Origin: Phreatobacter stygius
GTDB taxonomy: Bacteria; Pseudomonadota; Alphaproteobacteria; Rhizobiales; Phreatobacteraceae
Direction: 5' to 3'
DNA length: 64,000 nucleotides
Assembly (NCBI RefSeq): GCF_005144885.1
Contig: NZ_CP039690.1
Span: 1,426,001-1,490,000, forward strand
Shown piece after piece: positions 51,615 to 60,593 of this stretch. A program made the position numbers and the translations under genes. Numbering within the stretch: position 1 is the first letter of the stretch; every line of letters begins with the position of its first letter. A model generated the notes under the pieces. The model was not told the origin of the DNA. It saw nothing but the letters and a program-made list of their open reading frames with translations, and searched no databases.

Positions 51615-54275
51615 ATGCCTCAGGGAGCGCGCGGCGTCACGGACACCTCACGGCTGCCGGCCCTGCGGTCCTATCAGTCGTGGATCGCCAACGAGACGCT
51701 CGAGGATTATTCGCTGCGCTACGCGGCCCGCTCGTTCCGCCGCTGGTCGCCTTTCGTCATTGCCAATACCGCGCTTGGCGGCATCTCCTTCCTGGCGCTG
51801 GAAGCCATCGGCGGCGCCATCACGCTGAGCTACGGCTTCGCCAATGCCTTTCCGGCGATCCTGGTGGTCTGCTTCTTCGTCTTCGTCACCAACCTGCCGG
51901 TCGCCTATTATTCCAGCCGCTACAATATCGACATGGACCTGCTGACGCGCGGCGCCGGTTTCGGTTACATCGGCTCGACGATCACCTCGCTGATCTACGC
52001 GACCTTCACCTTCATCTTCTTCGCGCTCGAAGGGGCTATCATGGCCCAGGCGCTCCAGCTCTACGCCGACATACCCCTGGTCGTCGGCTACATCATCTCG
52101 TCCCTGGTCATCATCCCCATCACCTTCATGGGGGTGACGATGATCTCGAGGCTGCAGATGCTGACCCAGCCGATCTGGATCGCCATGCTGCTGACGCCCT
52201 TCGCCTATATCGCGATCGGCCATCCGCAGGTGTTCAAGCAATGGCTGGCCTTCACCGGCAGCGACCAGGGCGGCGGCCAGTTCGACGCCCTGGCCTTCGG
52301 TTCGGCGGTGGGCGTGCTCTGCGCGCTGGCGATCCAGATCGGCGAGCAGGTCGACTACCTGCGCTTCCTGCCGGACAAGACCCGGCAGAACCGGTTCCGC
52401 TGGTGGCTGGCGGTGATTGCCGCGGGTCCGGGCTGGATCGTCATTGGCGGCTTCAAGATCTTGTGCGGCAGCCTGCTGGCGGTGCTGGCGGTCTCCGCCG
52501 GCCTGCCCCGCGCCACCGCGCTCGAACCCATCCACATGTATATCAAGGCCTATGAGTTCGTCAGCGCCGATCCGGCCATCGTGCTGGCAGCGGCGGCGAT
52601 CTTCGTGCTGATCTCGCAGGTCAAGATCAACGTCACCAACGCCTATGCCGGCTCGCTCGCCTGGTCGAACTTCTTCGCCCGGGTCACCCACTACCATCCC
52701 GGCCGGGTCGTCTGGCTGGTTTTCAACATCCTGATATCGCTTCTGTTGATGCTGCTCGGCATCTTCCAGACGCTGGAACTGGTGCTCGCGGTCTATTCGA
52801 TCATCGCAACCGCCTGGATCGGCGCGCTGTTCGCCGACTTGGTCATCCTGAAGCCGCTCAAGATCAGCCCCTCCTTCATGGAGTTCAAGCGCGCCCATCT
52901 CTACGACTTCAACCCGGTCGGTTGCGGCGCGATGGTCCTGGCGTCGGTCGTCGGGGTGATCTGTTTCACCGGCCAATGCGGCGCGCTGGCGCAGGCCTAT
53001 GCCGCGCCGATGTCCTTCGTCATCGCGGTGGCCAGCGCCACGCTGATCGGCATCGCCACCAAGGGCCGCTACTATCTGGCCCGCACCCCGGTCGCCATGA
53101 CCGGCACCGGCCAGGCCAGCATTCGCTGCGAGATCTGCGCCCATGACTACGAGCGCCCCGACATGGCCTATTGCTCGTTCTACGAACGGCCGATCTGCTC
53201 GCTCTGCTGCAGCCTGGAATCGCATTGCCACGACGCCTGCAAGACCTCGCTGAGCGCGCTGGAGACGTCGCGGTCGCTCTATCTCGGCCGCTCGTTCACC
53301 GCCAAGATCGCCCCCCATATGGGCCAGCGCCTGCTCAAGGTCGGCGGCGTCCTGGTCGCGCTGGCGGTGGTCACCGCCGCCGTCTTCCTGTTGACCTACC
53401 GGCTGATCGAGCCGCGCCTGGACGGACCGCATCTCGACAACGGGGCACTGCTGCTCCGGGTCTTCCTCGCGGTGCTGCCGCTCCTGTGCATCGGCGCCTG
53501 GTGGATCGTGCTGTCGCACGAGAGCCGCGAACTGGCGGAGCGCGACCTTGTCGCTTCGCTGGAAAAGCTCGGCGAGACGCAGCAGGAGCTGGCGCGCAAC
53601 GAACGGCTGGCCGCGATCGGCCAGATCACCGCCACCGTCAGCCACGAACTGCGCAATCCACTCGGCACGCTGGTGACCTCGGCCGATATCCTGCGCCGGT
53701 CGCTGAAGGATATCGGCGAGCCCGCGGCGGGCGAGTTGCAGCGGCTTCAGCGCAATGTCTGGCGCTGCGTCCGGATCATCGACGACCTCCTGGATTTTTC
53801 GCGCAGGCAGGCACTGGTCCTGGCGCCCATTGCCATCGACGCCTGGGTCGAGCAGCAGGTGGCCGACCAGGACATGGTCAAGGGGCCGACCCTGACCTTA
53901 GACCTTGAAGCCGACACCCATGTGCCGGCTGACGGAGAACGCTTGCGCCAGGCTTTCGTCAACGTGCTCCTGAACGCCGCCCAGGCTTGCGAAGGCCGCG
54001 CGGCCGGCAGCGCCCGGATCGTCGTTTCGACCCGCCGCGACGGCGGCGAGGTGGTTCTCGCCATATCCGACAATGGCGGCGGCATGCGCCCTGATGTCGC
54101 CCAGCGTGTGTTCGAGCCACTGTTCAGCACCAAGGCCTTCGGCGTCGGGCTCGGCATGCCCCTGGTCAAGCGTATCGTCGAGCAACATGGCGGCACGGTC
54201 GCGATCGACACGACCGAAGGCCGGGGAACCACCGTATCGCTCCACCTGCCGGGCAAGCCTGCGAGGCCACAATGA
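51615..54275 (+). CDS. NCS1-type transporter fused to a histidine kinase (transceptor kinase)
   Basis: 886 residues from ATG 51615, chosen for GGAGAGG just upstream; ATG 51558 is possible. Residues about 40-470 are a purine/cytosine permease-like (NCS1) membrane domain with about 12 spans (ANTALGGISFLALEAIGGAI, TRGAGFGYIGSTITSLIYAT, KINVTNAYAGSLAWSNFF). Then a cysteine cluster (CEIC at 505, then CSFYERPICSLCC ... HCHDAC), two more spans (about 580-640), and a kinase core with phospho-acceptor His677 (VSHELRNPLGT), N-box, DNGGGM and GVGLGMPLVKRI. The transporter part probably senses its substrate. Overlaps the next gene by ATGA. Confidence 0.93.
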   Translation: MPQGARGVTDTSRLPALRSYQSWIANETLEDYSLRYAARSFRRWSPFVIANTALGGISFLALEAIGGAITLSYGFANAFPAILVVCFFVFVTNLPVAYYSSRYNIDMDLLTRGAGFGYIGSTITSLIYATFTFIFFALEGAIMAQALQLYADIPLVVGYIISSLVIIPITFMGVTMISRLQMLTQPIWIAMLLTPFAYIAIGHPQVFKQWLAFTGSDQGGGQFDALAFGSAVGVLCALAIQIGEQVDYLRFLPDKTRQNRFRWWLAVIAAGPGWIVIGGFKILCGSLLAVLAVSAGLPRATALEPIHMYIKAYEFVSADPAIVLAAAAIFVLISQVKINVTNAYAGSLAWSNFFARVTHYHPGRVVWLVFNILISLLLMLLGIFQTLELVLAVYSIIATAWIGALFADLVILKPLKISPSFMEFKRAHLYDFNPVGCGAMVLASVVGVICFTGQCGALAQAYAAPMSFVIAVASATLIGIATKGRYYLARTPVAMTGTGQASIRCEICAHDYERPDMAYCSFYERPICSLCCSLESHCHDACKTSLSALETSRSLYLGRSFTAKIAPHMGQRLLKVGGVLVALAVVTAAVFLLTYRLIEPRLDGPHLDNGALLLRVFLAVLPLLCIGAWWIVLSHESRELAERDLVASLEKLGETQQELARNERLAAIGQITATVSHELRNPLGTLVTSADILRRSLKDIGEPAAGELQRLQRNVWRCVRIIDDLLDFSRRQALVLAPIAIDAWVEQQVADQDMVKGPTLTLDLEADTHVPADGERLRQAFVNVLLNAAQACEGRAAGSARIVVSTRRDGGEVVLAISDNGGGMRPDVAQRVFEPLFSTKAFGVGLGMPLVKRIVEQHGGTVAIDTTEGRGTTVSLHLPGKPARPQ

Positions 54276-55501
54276 GCCAGGACCGCCAGCAACCTTTGGC
54301 CCGCGCCGGCGCGGATGGCGCTGCCGGCCCCGACGCCGGCGGCACCAGGCGCAGCGTACTGGTGGTCGATGACGACATCGATTTCGCCGCCAGTCTCGCC
54401 GGCCTGCTGCAGCTCGACGGTTACGACGTCGCGGTGGCCCATGATCCCGAGGCGGCGCTGACTTGCCTCGACCGGCAATCCATCGCGGTGGCGCTGGTCG
54501 ATGTCCGCCTCGGCCTCGGCAACGGCATCGACCTGGTGCGCAGCCTGCGCCGGCGCGATCCGGACCTGGTCTGCGTCATGGTCACCGCCTTCGCCTCGAT
54601 CGATACCGCGGTGGAGGCCCTGCAGGCCGGCGCCTATGACTATCTCTGCAAGCCTTTCCACAGCGAGGACCTGCTCGCGACGCTGGCCCGCTGCTTCGAA
54701 CGCATCACGCTTTATGCCCAGAACCGGCGCGCCGCCGAACGGCTGGGCCAGATCCAGCGGATGGAGGCGGTCGGGCAATTGACCAGCGGTGTTGCCCATG
54801 ATTTCAACAATGTGCTGGCGGTGCTCTACGCCAATCTGCGCCTGCTGCAGGAGCGCGTCACCGATCAGCCCGCGCTGCTCGAGCTGGTCGACGACGCACT
54901 GGATGCGGCCGGCGCCGGCACCGAACTGACCGAACGCCTTCTGGCCTTCGGCAGGGTGCAGCCGACCAACACCACCGTCACCGACCTGCGCGAGCAGCTG
55001 CCGCCGCTGATGCGCATGTTGCGCCGGACGCTTGGCGAGACCATCGCCATTTCGCTGCGCATGGACGGCGATCTCGATGCTCTCGACATCAATCGCATCC
55101 AGCTGGAAACAAGCCTGCTCAACCTCGCCATCAATGCGCGCGACGCCATGCCCGACGGCGGCGACCTACGCTTCGACGCGCGCAACACGATCATCACGCC
55201 TGACCATGCCCATGCCGTGCCGGGCCTCTTGCCTGGCCGCTATGTCGTGCTGTCGGTGATCGACACCGGCCACGGCATGTCGCCAGCGGTACGCGGCCGG
55301 GCGCTCGAGCCGTTCTTCAGCACCAAGACGCCGGGGCACGGCAGCGGGCTCGGCCTGGCCATGGTCGACAGCTTCGTGCGCCTGTCCGGCGGGCGCCTCG
55401 CGATCGACAGCGCGCCGGGTCAGGGCACGACCGTCAATCTCTATCTGCCCAGGGCCGCGGCCGGCGCCGTTCAGGCCTCGGGCGGCGGCGCGAACATGTA
55501 A
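54272..55501 (+). CDS. Receiver domain - histidine kinase protein
   Basis: 409 residues in unusual order: receiver first, kinase second. REC domain about 28-145 with acidic pocket VVDDD and phospho-acceptor Asp77 (VALVDVRLGLG), Lys in YLCKPFHS. The kinase core has His176 (GVAHDFNNVLAV, the type of PAS-less NtrB-like and hybrid kinases), N-box NLAINARDAM, DTGHGMS and GSGLGLAMV. It overlaps the transporter-kinase gene (ATGA), so the two meet in equal amounts; Asp77 is the likely first acceptor of a phosphorelay. Convergent with the OmpR-type gene, 31-bp overlap. Confidence 0.93.
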   Translation: MSQDRQQPLARAGADGAAGPDAGGTRRSVLVVDDDIDFAASLAGLLQLDGYDVAVAHDPEAALTCLDRQSIAVALVDVRLGLGNGIDLVRSLRRRDPDLVCVMVTAFASIDTAVEALQAGAYDYLCKPFHSEDLLATLARCFERITLYAQNRRAAERLGQIQRMEAVGQLTSGVAHDFNNVLAVLYANLRLLQERVTDQPALLELVDDALDAAGAGTELTERLLAFGRVQPTNTTVTDLREQLPPLMRMLRRTLGETIAISLRMDGDLDALDINRIQLETSLLNLAINARDAMPDGGDLRFDARNTIITPDHAHAVPGLLPGRYVVLSVIDTGHGMSPAVRGRALEPFFSTKTPGHGSGLGLAMVDSFVRLSGGRLAIDSAPGQGTTVNLYLPRAAAGAVQASGGGANM

Positions 55502-56208
55502 CCGACACCCCGAATGGTCTTGATGAACTGAGTGTCGCGCGCGTCATCCTGCAGCTTGCGCCTGATCTTGCCGATCAGCACGTCGATGCTGCGGTCATAA
55601 GGCGTCCAGTCCCGGTTCGCGACGATGTCCAGGATCTGCTCGCGCGACAGGATGCGGCCGCGGCGGCTGACCAGCGCTGTCAGCAGCTGGAATTCCTGGC
55701 TGGTCAGCCTGACCTCCTCGCCTCCGGGCGACGACAGCCGATAGCGTGCCGGATCGAGCCGCCAGCCGGCGAAACTCATGACCTGCGACGCATGCTGCGC
55801 GGCCGGATCGCCGGTCGCCACGCGATTGCCGAACCGGCGCAGGACGGTGCGGATGCGCGCCAGGAGCTCGCGCGGTTCGAACGGCTTGGTGACATAGTCG
55901 TCGGCGCCCATCTCCAGGCAGACCACCTTGTCGATCGTCGTGTTCTTGCCGGACAGCATGATCAGCGGCAGGTCGTATTGCAGGCGCAGATTGCGCGCCA
56001 GCGTGATGCCGTCCTCGCCGGCCGGGAAGGTGAGGTCGAGGATGATCAGGTCGAACGACATGTCGGCCAGCGCGCGCCGCATGGCGCGGCCGTCATGGGC
56101 GGCGGCGGTGACATAACCTTCGCTGGTGAAAAACTTGCTCAAGAAACCGCACAGCCGACGGTCATCGTCGACGACAAGGATCCGCGATTTGGCATCGGCA
56201 GCCGACAT
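55471..56208 (-). CDS. OmpR/PhoB-family response regulator
   Basis: 245 residues from ATG 56208; the frame to 56373 adds a Gly/Ala-rich non-family leader. Receiver with Asp58 (LIILDLTFPAGEDG), Lys in DYVTKPFEPRELLAR, and a C-terminal winged helix (VRLTSQEFQLLTALVSRRGR, DRSIDVLIGKIRRKLQDDAR, IKTIRGVGYMF). It is the only DNA-binding member of the surrounding signalling genes and stands divergent to the formamidase gene. A TTACAAA direct repeat lies between them (56430-56446). Confidence 0.95.
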   Translation of the reverse strand: MSAADAKSRILVVDDDRRLCGFLSKFFTSEGYVTAAAHDGRAMRRALADMSFDLIILDLTFPAGEDGITLARNLRLQYDLPLIMLSGKNTTIDKVVCLEMGADDYVTKPFEPRELLARIRTVLRRFGNRVATGDPAAQHASQVMSFAGWRLDPARYRLSSPGGEEVRLTSQEFQLLTALVSRRGRILSREQILDIVANRDWTPYDRSIDVLIGKIRRKLQDDARDTQFIKTIRGVGYMFAPPPEA

Positions 56209-56429
56209 GTCCGAACGATAATCGCAAATCGGCGCGCCGGTCGAGCCGGGCGAAGCACCGACACGCGCCGTAGCCATCCCGGCTCCGGCCGTCGCCGGGC
56301 CGTTGTGCCTGCTCGCGACGCCATTCGGTCCGGCTCCCCGGCCAGGAAAGACCCGATAACCGGCTGAAATCATGCCGCTATCCTTTTCAGCCCCGGCCGT
56401 GCCGGCAATGACGGCACCGGAGCCGGCCT

Positions 56430-56446
56430 TTACAAAAAATTACAAA
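56430..56446. promoter_or_regulatory. Candidate response-regulator site (TTACAAA direct repeat)
   Basis: TTACAAA at 56430-56436 and again at 56440-56446, a 10-bp period that fits tandem binding of an OmpR-type dimer. It is the most AT-rich spot in the 394-bp gap between the regulator and formamidase genes; the rest of the gap (56209-56602) shows no gene. Confidence 0.5.
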
Positions 56447-56602
56447 GCCTCGGGTCTTCGGATTCATCGCGGTTACACGCCCAACCTAGCCTTCCGGTCA
56501 AGACGGCGGCGGCGATCGGGCATGTGTGATGCCCGGCGCCGATGACACGGGGGCGCGGCAAACGTGACCTCCAGTGCGCCTCGAGGTCCTGGGAGGGACA
56601 CC

Positions 56603-57829
56603 ATGCCGAAAACCGTATTCTCGGTGGATCTGAAAAAGGCGCCTGAACAGCAGGCGATCAAGACCCACAACCGCTGGCATCCCGACCTGCCCATGGTCGA
56701 AACCTTCAAGCCCGGCGATGTCTTCCGGGTCGAATGTTACGACTGGACCGGCGGTCAGATCGGCAACAATGACAGCGCCAACGACGTCCGCGACGTCGAC
56801 CTGACCCGTGTCCACTATCTCAGCGGGCCCTTCGGCGTCGAAGGCGCGGAACCGGGCGACCTGATGGTCGTCGATATTCTCGATATCGGCGCCTTCCCCG
56901 AGTCCGAATGGGGCTTCAACGGCATTTTTGCCAAGGAGAACGGCGGCGGTTTCCTCACCGAGCACTATCCGGAGGCGCGCAAGTCCTGCTGGGACTTCCA
57001 GGGCATCTACACGACCTCAAGGCATATTCCACGGGTCCGTTATCCCGGCATCATCCATCCCGGCTTGATCGGCTGCCTGCCGGACCACAAGCTTCTGGCC
57101 GAGGCCAACCGCCGCGAGGCTGCGCTGATCGCCACCGATCCCGAGCGCGTCCCGCCCTTGGCCGCCCCGCCCCATGCGGCGACCGCGCTGATGGGCCAGA
57201 TGAGCGGCGACGCCGCCAGAAAAGCGGCAAGCGAAGCCTGGCGCACGGTGCCGCCGCGCGAGCATGGCGGCAATTGCGACATCAAGAACCTGTCGCGCGG
57301 CTCCAAGGTCTATTTCCCGGTTTATGTGAAGGGTGGCGGCCTCTCGATGGGCGACATTCACTGGTCCCAGGGCGACGGCGAAATCACCTTCTGCGGCGCC
57401 ATCGAAATGGCCGGCTGGATCGATATCGGCGTTGGCCTGATCAAGGGCGGCATGGCCAAATACGGCATTACCAACCCGATCTTCAAGCCGAGCCCGATCG
57501 ATCCGCATTTCGACGACTACCTGATCTTCGAGGGCATTTCCGTCGACGAGCACACCGGCGAGCAATATTACCTCGATGCCCATGTCGCCTACCGGCGCGC
57601 CTGCCTCAACGCCATCGAATATCTCAAGAAATTCGGCTACACTGGCGAGCAGGCCTATATGATCATCGGCACCGCGCCGGTCGAAGGCCGGATCAGCGGC
57701 ATTGTCGACATTCCCAATGTCTGCGCGACGCTCGCCATCCCGACAGCCATTTTCGACTTCGACATCAACCCCAATTCAACCGGGCCCACCCGCCAGGTCT
57801 CCGGGGTCGACGTCGCCAGGACGACCTGA
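56603..57829 (+). CDS. fmdA: Formamidase (FmdA/AmdA family)
   Basis: 408 residues from ATG 56603, preceded by GGGAGGGA; the 56564 frame adds 13. Typical segments: HNRWHPDLPMVETFKPGDVF, FAKENGGGFLTEHYPEARKS, REHGGNCDIKNLSRGSKVYF and SMGDIHWSQGDGEITFCGAI. The enzyme hydrolyses formamide or acetamide to formate or acetate and ammonia in the cytoplasm. The following genes encode the AmiS/UreI channel and FmdB, as in known formamidase operons, and the genes before it form a signalling chain. A nitrogen-scavenging role is very likely. Confidence 0.95.
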   Translation: MPKTVFSVDLKKAPEQQAIKTHNRWHPDLPMVETFKPGDVFRVECYDWTGGQIGNNDSANDVRDVDLTRVHYLSGPFGVEGAEPGDLMVVDILDIGAFPESEWGFNGIFAKENGGGFLTEHYPEARKSCWDFQGIYTTSRHIPRVRYPGIIHPGLIGCLPDHKLLAEANRREAALIATDPERVPPLAAPPHAATALMGQMSGDAARKAASEAWRTVPPREHGGNCDIKNLSRGSKVYFPVYVKGGGLSMGDIHWSQGDGEITFCGAIEMAGWIDIGVGLIKGGMAKYGITNPIFKPSPIDPHFDDYLIFEGISVDEHTGEQYYLDAHVAYRRACLNAIEYLKKFGYTGEQAYMIIGTAPVEGRISGIVDIPNVCATLAIPTAIFDFDINPNSTGPTRQVSGVDVARTT

Positions 57830-57915
57830 ACCGCAGCATCCGCCAATGGCGGGAATGCGTCGCCGGCCGGGGCATGCCCCGGCCCGGGGGATCTGTCTCG
57901 GGGGGAGGTGCAGCC

Positions 57916-58428
57916 ATGCTGCTCGGTCTGAATCTGCTCTATGTCGGCGCCGTGCTGTTTCTCAACGGCCTCTGGCTTCTCGGCAAGGTCGACGACAAGG
58001 AGATCGTCGTCATCAACATCGTCTCGGGTTTCGTGACGCTCTGCGTTTCGCTCTCCTTTGCCTTCGGGCCGGGCGCCAACGCGGCCTCGATCAAGGCCGC
58101 GGCCCTGATCCTGCTGTTCACCACGACCTATCTGTGGGTCGCCTATAACCGGTTCGTCGCGGTCGACGGGCGCGGGCTCGGCTGGTTCAGCCTGTTCGTC
58201 GCCATCACCGTCACCCCGATTTCGGTGCTGAGCTTCACCTCGGCCCAGAGCACCATCGACGTCTGGCTCGGCTTCAACTGGGCCATATGGGCGATCGTCT
58301 GGTTCATGTTCTTCCTGCTCCTGGCCCTGAAGCGCCCGATCCAGCACGCCACCGGTTTCGCCACCCTCGCCGCCGGCGTGGTGACCGGCTGGCTGCCGGG
58401 CTTCCTGCTGCTTCAGGGCAAGCTTTGA
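57916..58428 (+). CDS. amiS: AmiS/UreI family amide or urea channel
   Basis: 170 residues from ATG 57916 with GGGAGGTG upstream. Six membrane spans, starting LLGLNLLYVGAVLFLNGLWL and ending TGWLPGFLLLQ, as in AmiS and UreI, which form hexameric channels for short amides or urea. It follows formamidase by 86 bp. It probably lets formamide or acetamide enter. The predicted pore motifs TYLWVAYN and FNWAIWAIVWF are present. Confidence 0.92.
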   Translation: MLLGLNLLYVGAVLFLNGLWLLGKVDDKEIVVINIVSGFVTLCVSLSFAFGPGANAASIKAAALILLFTTTYLWVAYNRFVAVDGRGLGWFSLFVAITVTPISVLSFTSAQSTIDVWLGFNWAIWAIVWFMFFLLLALKRPIQHATGFATLAAGVVTGWLPGFLLLQGKL

Positions 58429-58484
58429 TCCGTGCCGGGCGGGCGCCAGGTCCGCCCGGCCGCTTGTCGTTCCAGGAGACGGAA

Positions 58485-58784
58485 ATGCCGCTCTACAATT
58501 ATGTCTGCAACGCCTGCGGCCCGTTCGAGTCGTGGTCGTCCATGTCCGAGGAAGACCGCGGCTGCGCCTGCCCGGACTGTTCGGGTGCCAGTGAGCGCGA
58601 TGTCGCAGCCCCTCATCTCGGCCTGATGAACACCACGCTCAGGCGGGCGCTCGCCCGCTCGGAAAAGAGCACCAGCGAGCCGAGCGTCGTCAAACGCAGT
58701 CATCTCGCCGGCTGCGGCTGTTCGCTCTGCAAGGTCAGCAAGAAGCCGCCGTCGGTGCGCCGGCGCTGGATGATCGGGCATTGA
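58485..58784 (+). CDS. fmdB: FmdB-type zinc ribbon protein
   Basis: 99 residues from ATG 58485. N-terminal zinc ribbon: MPLYNYVCNACGPFESWSSM, with a CNAC ... CACPDC pair, as in FmdB, first described as a regulator of formamidase in Methylophilus. A second Cys cluster (GCGCSLCKV) lies near the C-terminus. It follows amiS by 56 bp. FmdB was proposed to regulate fmdA; a role in maturation is also conceivable. Confidence 0.9.
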   Translation: MPLYNYVCNACGPFESWSSMSEEDRGCACPDCSGASERDVAAPHLGLMNTTLRRALARSEKSTSEPSVVKRSHLAGCGCSLCKVSKKPPSVRRRWMIGH

Positions 58785-58806
58785 TATCAGGCATATGATG
58801 CCCGGC

Positions 58807-58842
58807 GAGGCACCCGCTCGGCCAAGGCCAGGCGGGTGCCTC
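58807..58842. terminator. Bidirectional terminator hairpin
   Basis: A perfect 11-bp stem GAGGCACCCGC / GCGGGTGCCTC with 14-nt loop lies between the convergent fmdB and dadA genes. No T-run on either side, but the position is ideal. Confidence 0.65.
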
Positions 58843-58863
58843 CGATTGCGGCCCCAAGATCGC

Positions 58864-60129
58864 TCAGGCCGCGTTGCTCCGCGAGGTGGCGAGCGCGCCG
58901 ATCGCGTCGGCGGTCGCCGCCGACAGGGTCCAGCCGAGATGGCCGTGGCCGGTATTGTAGAGCACACGCGGGTTCCGCCCGCGCATGACGCGCGGCAGCA
59001 TGTCCGGCATCATCGGACGCAGGCCGGCCCAAGGCACCACCTGGCGGGTGTTGATGCCCGGGAAATGCGCCCGGCACCAGGCGATCAGCGGGTCGATGCG
59101 CTCGGCCCGGATGTCCTTGTTGGCGCCGTTGAACTCGGCCGTTCCGGCAACCCGGAAACGCGCCGCGCCCAGCCGGCTGGTGACGATCTTGGCCTTGTCG
59201 TCGAGCAGGCTGGTCCAGGGTGCCGCATCCTGGTCGGCCTGGTCCGGCAGGTTCACCGTGATCGAATAGCCCTTGACCGGATAGACGTTCACCCGGTCGC
59301 CGACCTGCCGGCCGAGCTCGCGCGACATGACGCCACCACAGACGACGACCTGGTCGAACCGGTCGATCCCGACCGGCGCATCGCCGGCTTCCGTCGTAGG
59401 CTCGACCGACCGGCTGGAAATGCTGACCGCCAGATCGGTCGCGGCGACATGGGTGACCTCGGTCGCCAGCCGCATGGTGACGCCGAGCCGCTCGCAGGCG
59501 CGCGCCAGGCCATGGGTGAACTTGTGAATGTCGCCGGTGAAATCGGACGGCGTGTAGAAGCCACCGTAGAATTGGCCCTTGAGCGCCGGCTCGATCGACC
59601 GGATTTCCTCCGGCGTCACCGCGCGCCGTTCGAGCCCGCCCTTGGCGAGCAGTTTCGAGACACGCGCGGCCGCCTCGAAATCCGCCTTGGTGTGGTAGAA
59701 GTGCAGGATGCCGCGGGTTTCGCAGTCGAAGTCGATGCCCTCTTCCACCGCCATGCGGATGAGATGGGCCCGGGCTTCGACAGCGAGGCGGGCCGTCGAG
59801 ACGGTGTTCTCTTCATATTTCGGGATCGCCGCGACGAACTCGGCCATCCAGGACAGCTTGTGCCAGGACGGCGTCGGGTTCACCAGCAACGGCGCCCCTG
59901 GCGTGAACATCCATTTCAGCCCCTTGAGCACGGTCGCCCAGCTGTTCCAGACCTCCGCATTGGACGCCGACAGCTGCCCGCCATTGGCGAACGACGTCTC
60001 CATCGCGGCATAGGGGTGGCGGTCGAAAACCGTCACGCGGCAGCCGCGCTTGGCCAGATTATAGGCTGTGGTGATGCCGGTGATGCCCGCGCCGATCACG
60101 GCGACCTTGGGCCCTTGCTCTGAATACAT
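58864..60129 (-). CDS. dadA: D-amino acid dehydrogenase small subunit family (DadA)
   Basis: 421 residues. N-terminal FAD motif VAVIGAGITGITTAYNLAKR, the family ANGGQLSASNAEVW segment, and C-terminal GLRPMMPDMLPRV ... YNTGHGHLGWTLSAATADAI. It oxidises D-amino acids to 2-oxo acids and ammonia, passing electrons to the respiratory chain. It sits behind a tandem glycine riboswitch, so its expression responds to glycine; this suggests that glycine, or a compound that accompanies it, is the physiological substrate. RBS GGAAGGAG before ATG 60129. One-gene unit. Confidence 0.93.
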   Translation of the reverse strand: MYSEQGPKVAVIGAGITGITTAYNLAKRGCRVTVFDRHPYAAMETSFANGGQLSASNAEVWNSWATVLKGLKWMFTPGAPLLVNPTPSWHKLSWMAEFVAAIPKYEENTVSTARLAVEARAHLIRMAVEEGIDFDCETRGILHFYHTKADFEAAARVSKLLAKGGLERRAVTPEEIRSIEPALKGQFYGGFYTPSDFTGDIHKFTHGLARACERLGVTMRLATEVTHVAATDLAVSISSRSVEPTTEAGDAPVGIDRFDQVVVCGGVMSRELGRQVGDRVNVYPVKGYSITVNLPDQADQDAAPWTSLLDDKAKIVTSRLGAARFRVAGTAEFNGANKDIRAERIDPLIAWCRAHFPGINTRQVVPWAGLRPMMPDMLPRVMRGRNPRVLYNTGHGHLGWTLSAATADAIGALATSRSNAA

Positions 60130-60162
60130 AGGCGCTCCTTCCCGCTCATGCGGGTTCGAACG

Positions 60163-60370
60163 CCCCCTCTGTCATTGGCCTGAGAGCATCACCGCCGCTC
60201 ACGGACTGAGCAGCGACTTACACCGTCGGCGGGAGCATGCGGCTCCACTTTTCAGAGTCCAAAATCGAACGCGGTCTTTTTGCCTGAGAGTTTCCGGGGC
60301 GGTTGCTCCGTCGGCGCCTTCCTGTCGACCATGACAGGACGGTCTCTTCCGCGTCGACTGGCTCTTCCGC
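60163..60370 (-). promoter_or_regulatory. Tandem glycine riboswitch
   Basis: On the minus strand two glycine aptamers follow one another. Aptamer 1 (about 60352 to 60270): GGAAGAGACC ... GCGCCGACGGAGCAACCGCC ... AACTCTCAGGCAAAAAGACC. Aptamer 2 (about 60260 to 60165): GACTCTGAAAAG ... GCCGACGGTGTAAGT ... GCTCTCAGGCCAATGACAGA. CTCTCAGGC is the signature of the class; the pair gives cooperative glycine binding and usually turns expression on. It lies 35-240 nt before dadA. Confidence 0.9.
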
Positions 60371-60593
60371 CTTCCGGCACCGCCTGTCAAGACCGACATA
60401 GGCCGGAGGCCCTATGCCTGCCGGATGGGGGTCTGGCAGCTGGACCGGAATGCCATAGTCTGCGAGGTCAGGGCCGTGCCCGCTTCCGCGTCGATGCGCG
60501 CTCGCTTCATGCCTTCCGACGATCATTGAGCCGTCACTTTTTCAATTGATCCGTACGACCACCCCATTGATCGAACCCGTGAGCCTTCCAAGA

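Noticed and set aside
51648-53645. 665-codon frame antisense to the transporter-kinase gene
   Set aside because: The plus strand has a complete, motif-rich protein; the minus frame is low-complexity Asp/Arg/Gln-rich shadow.
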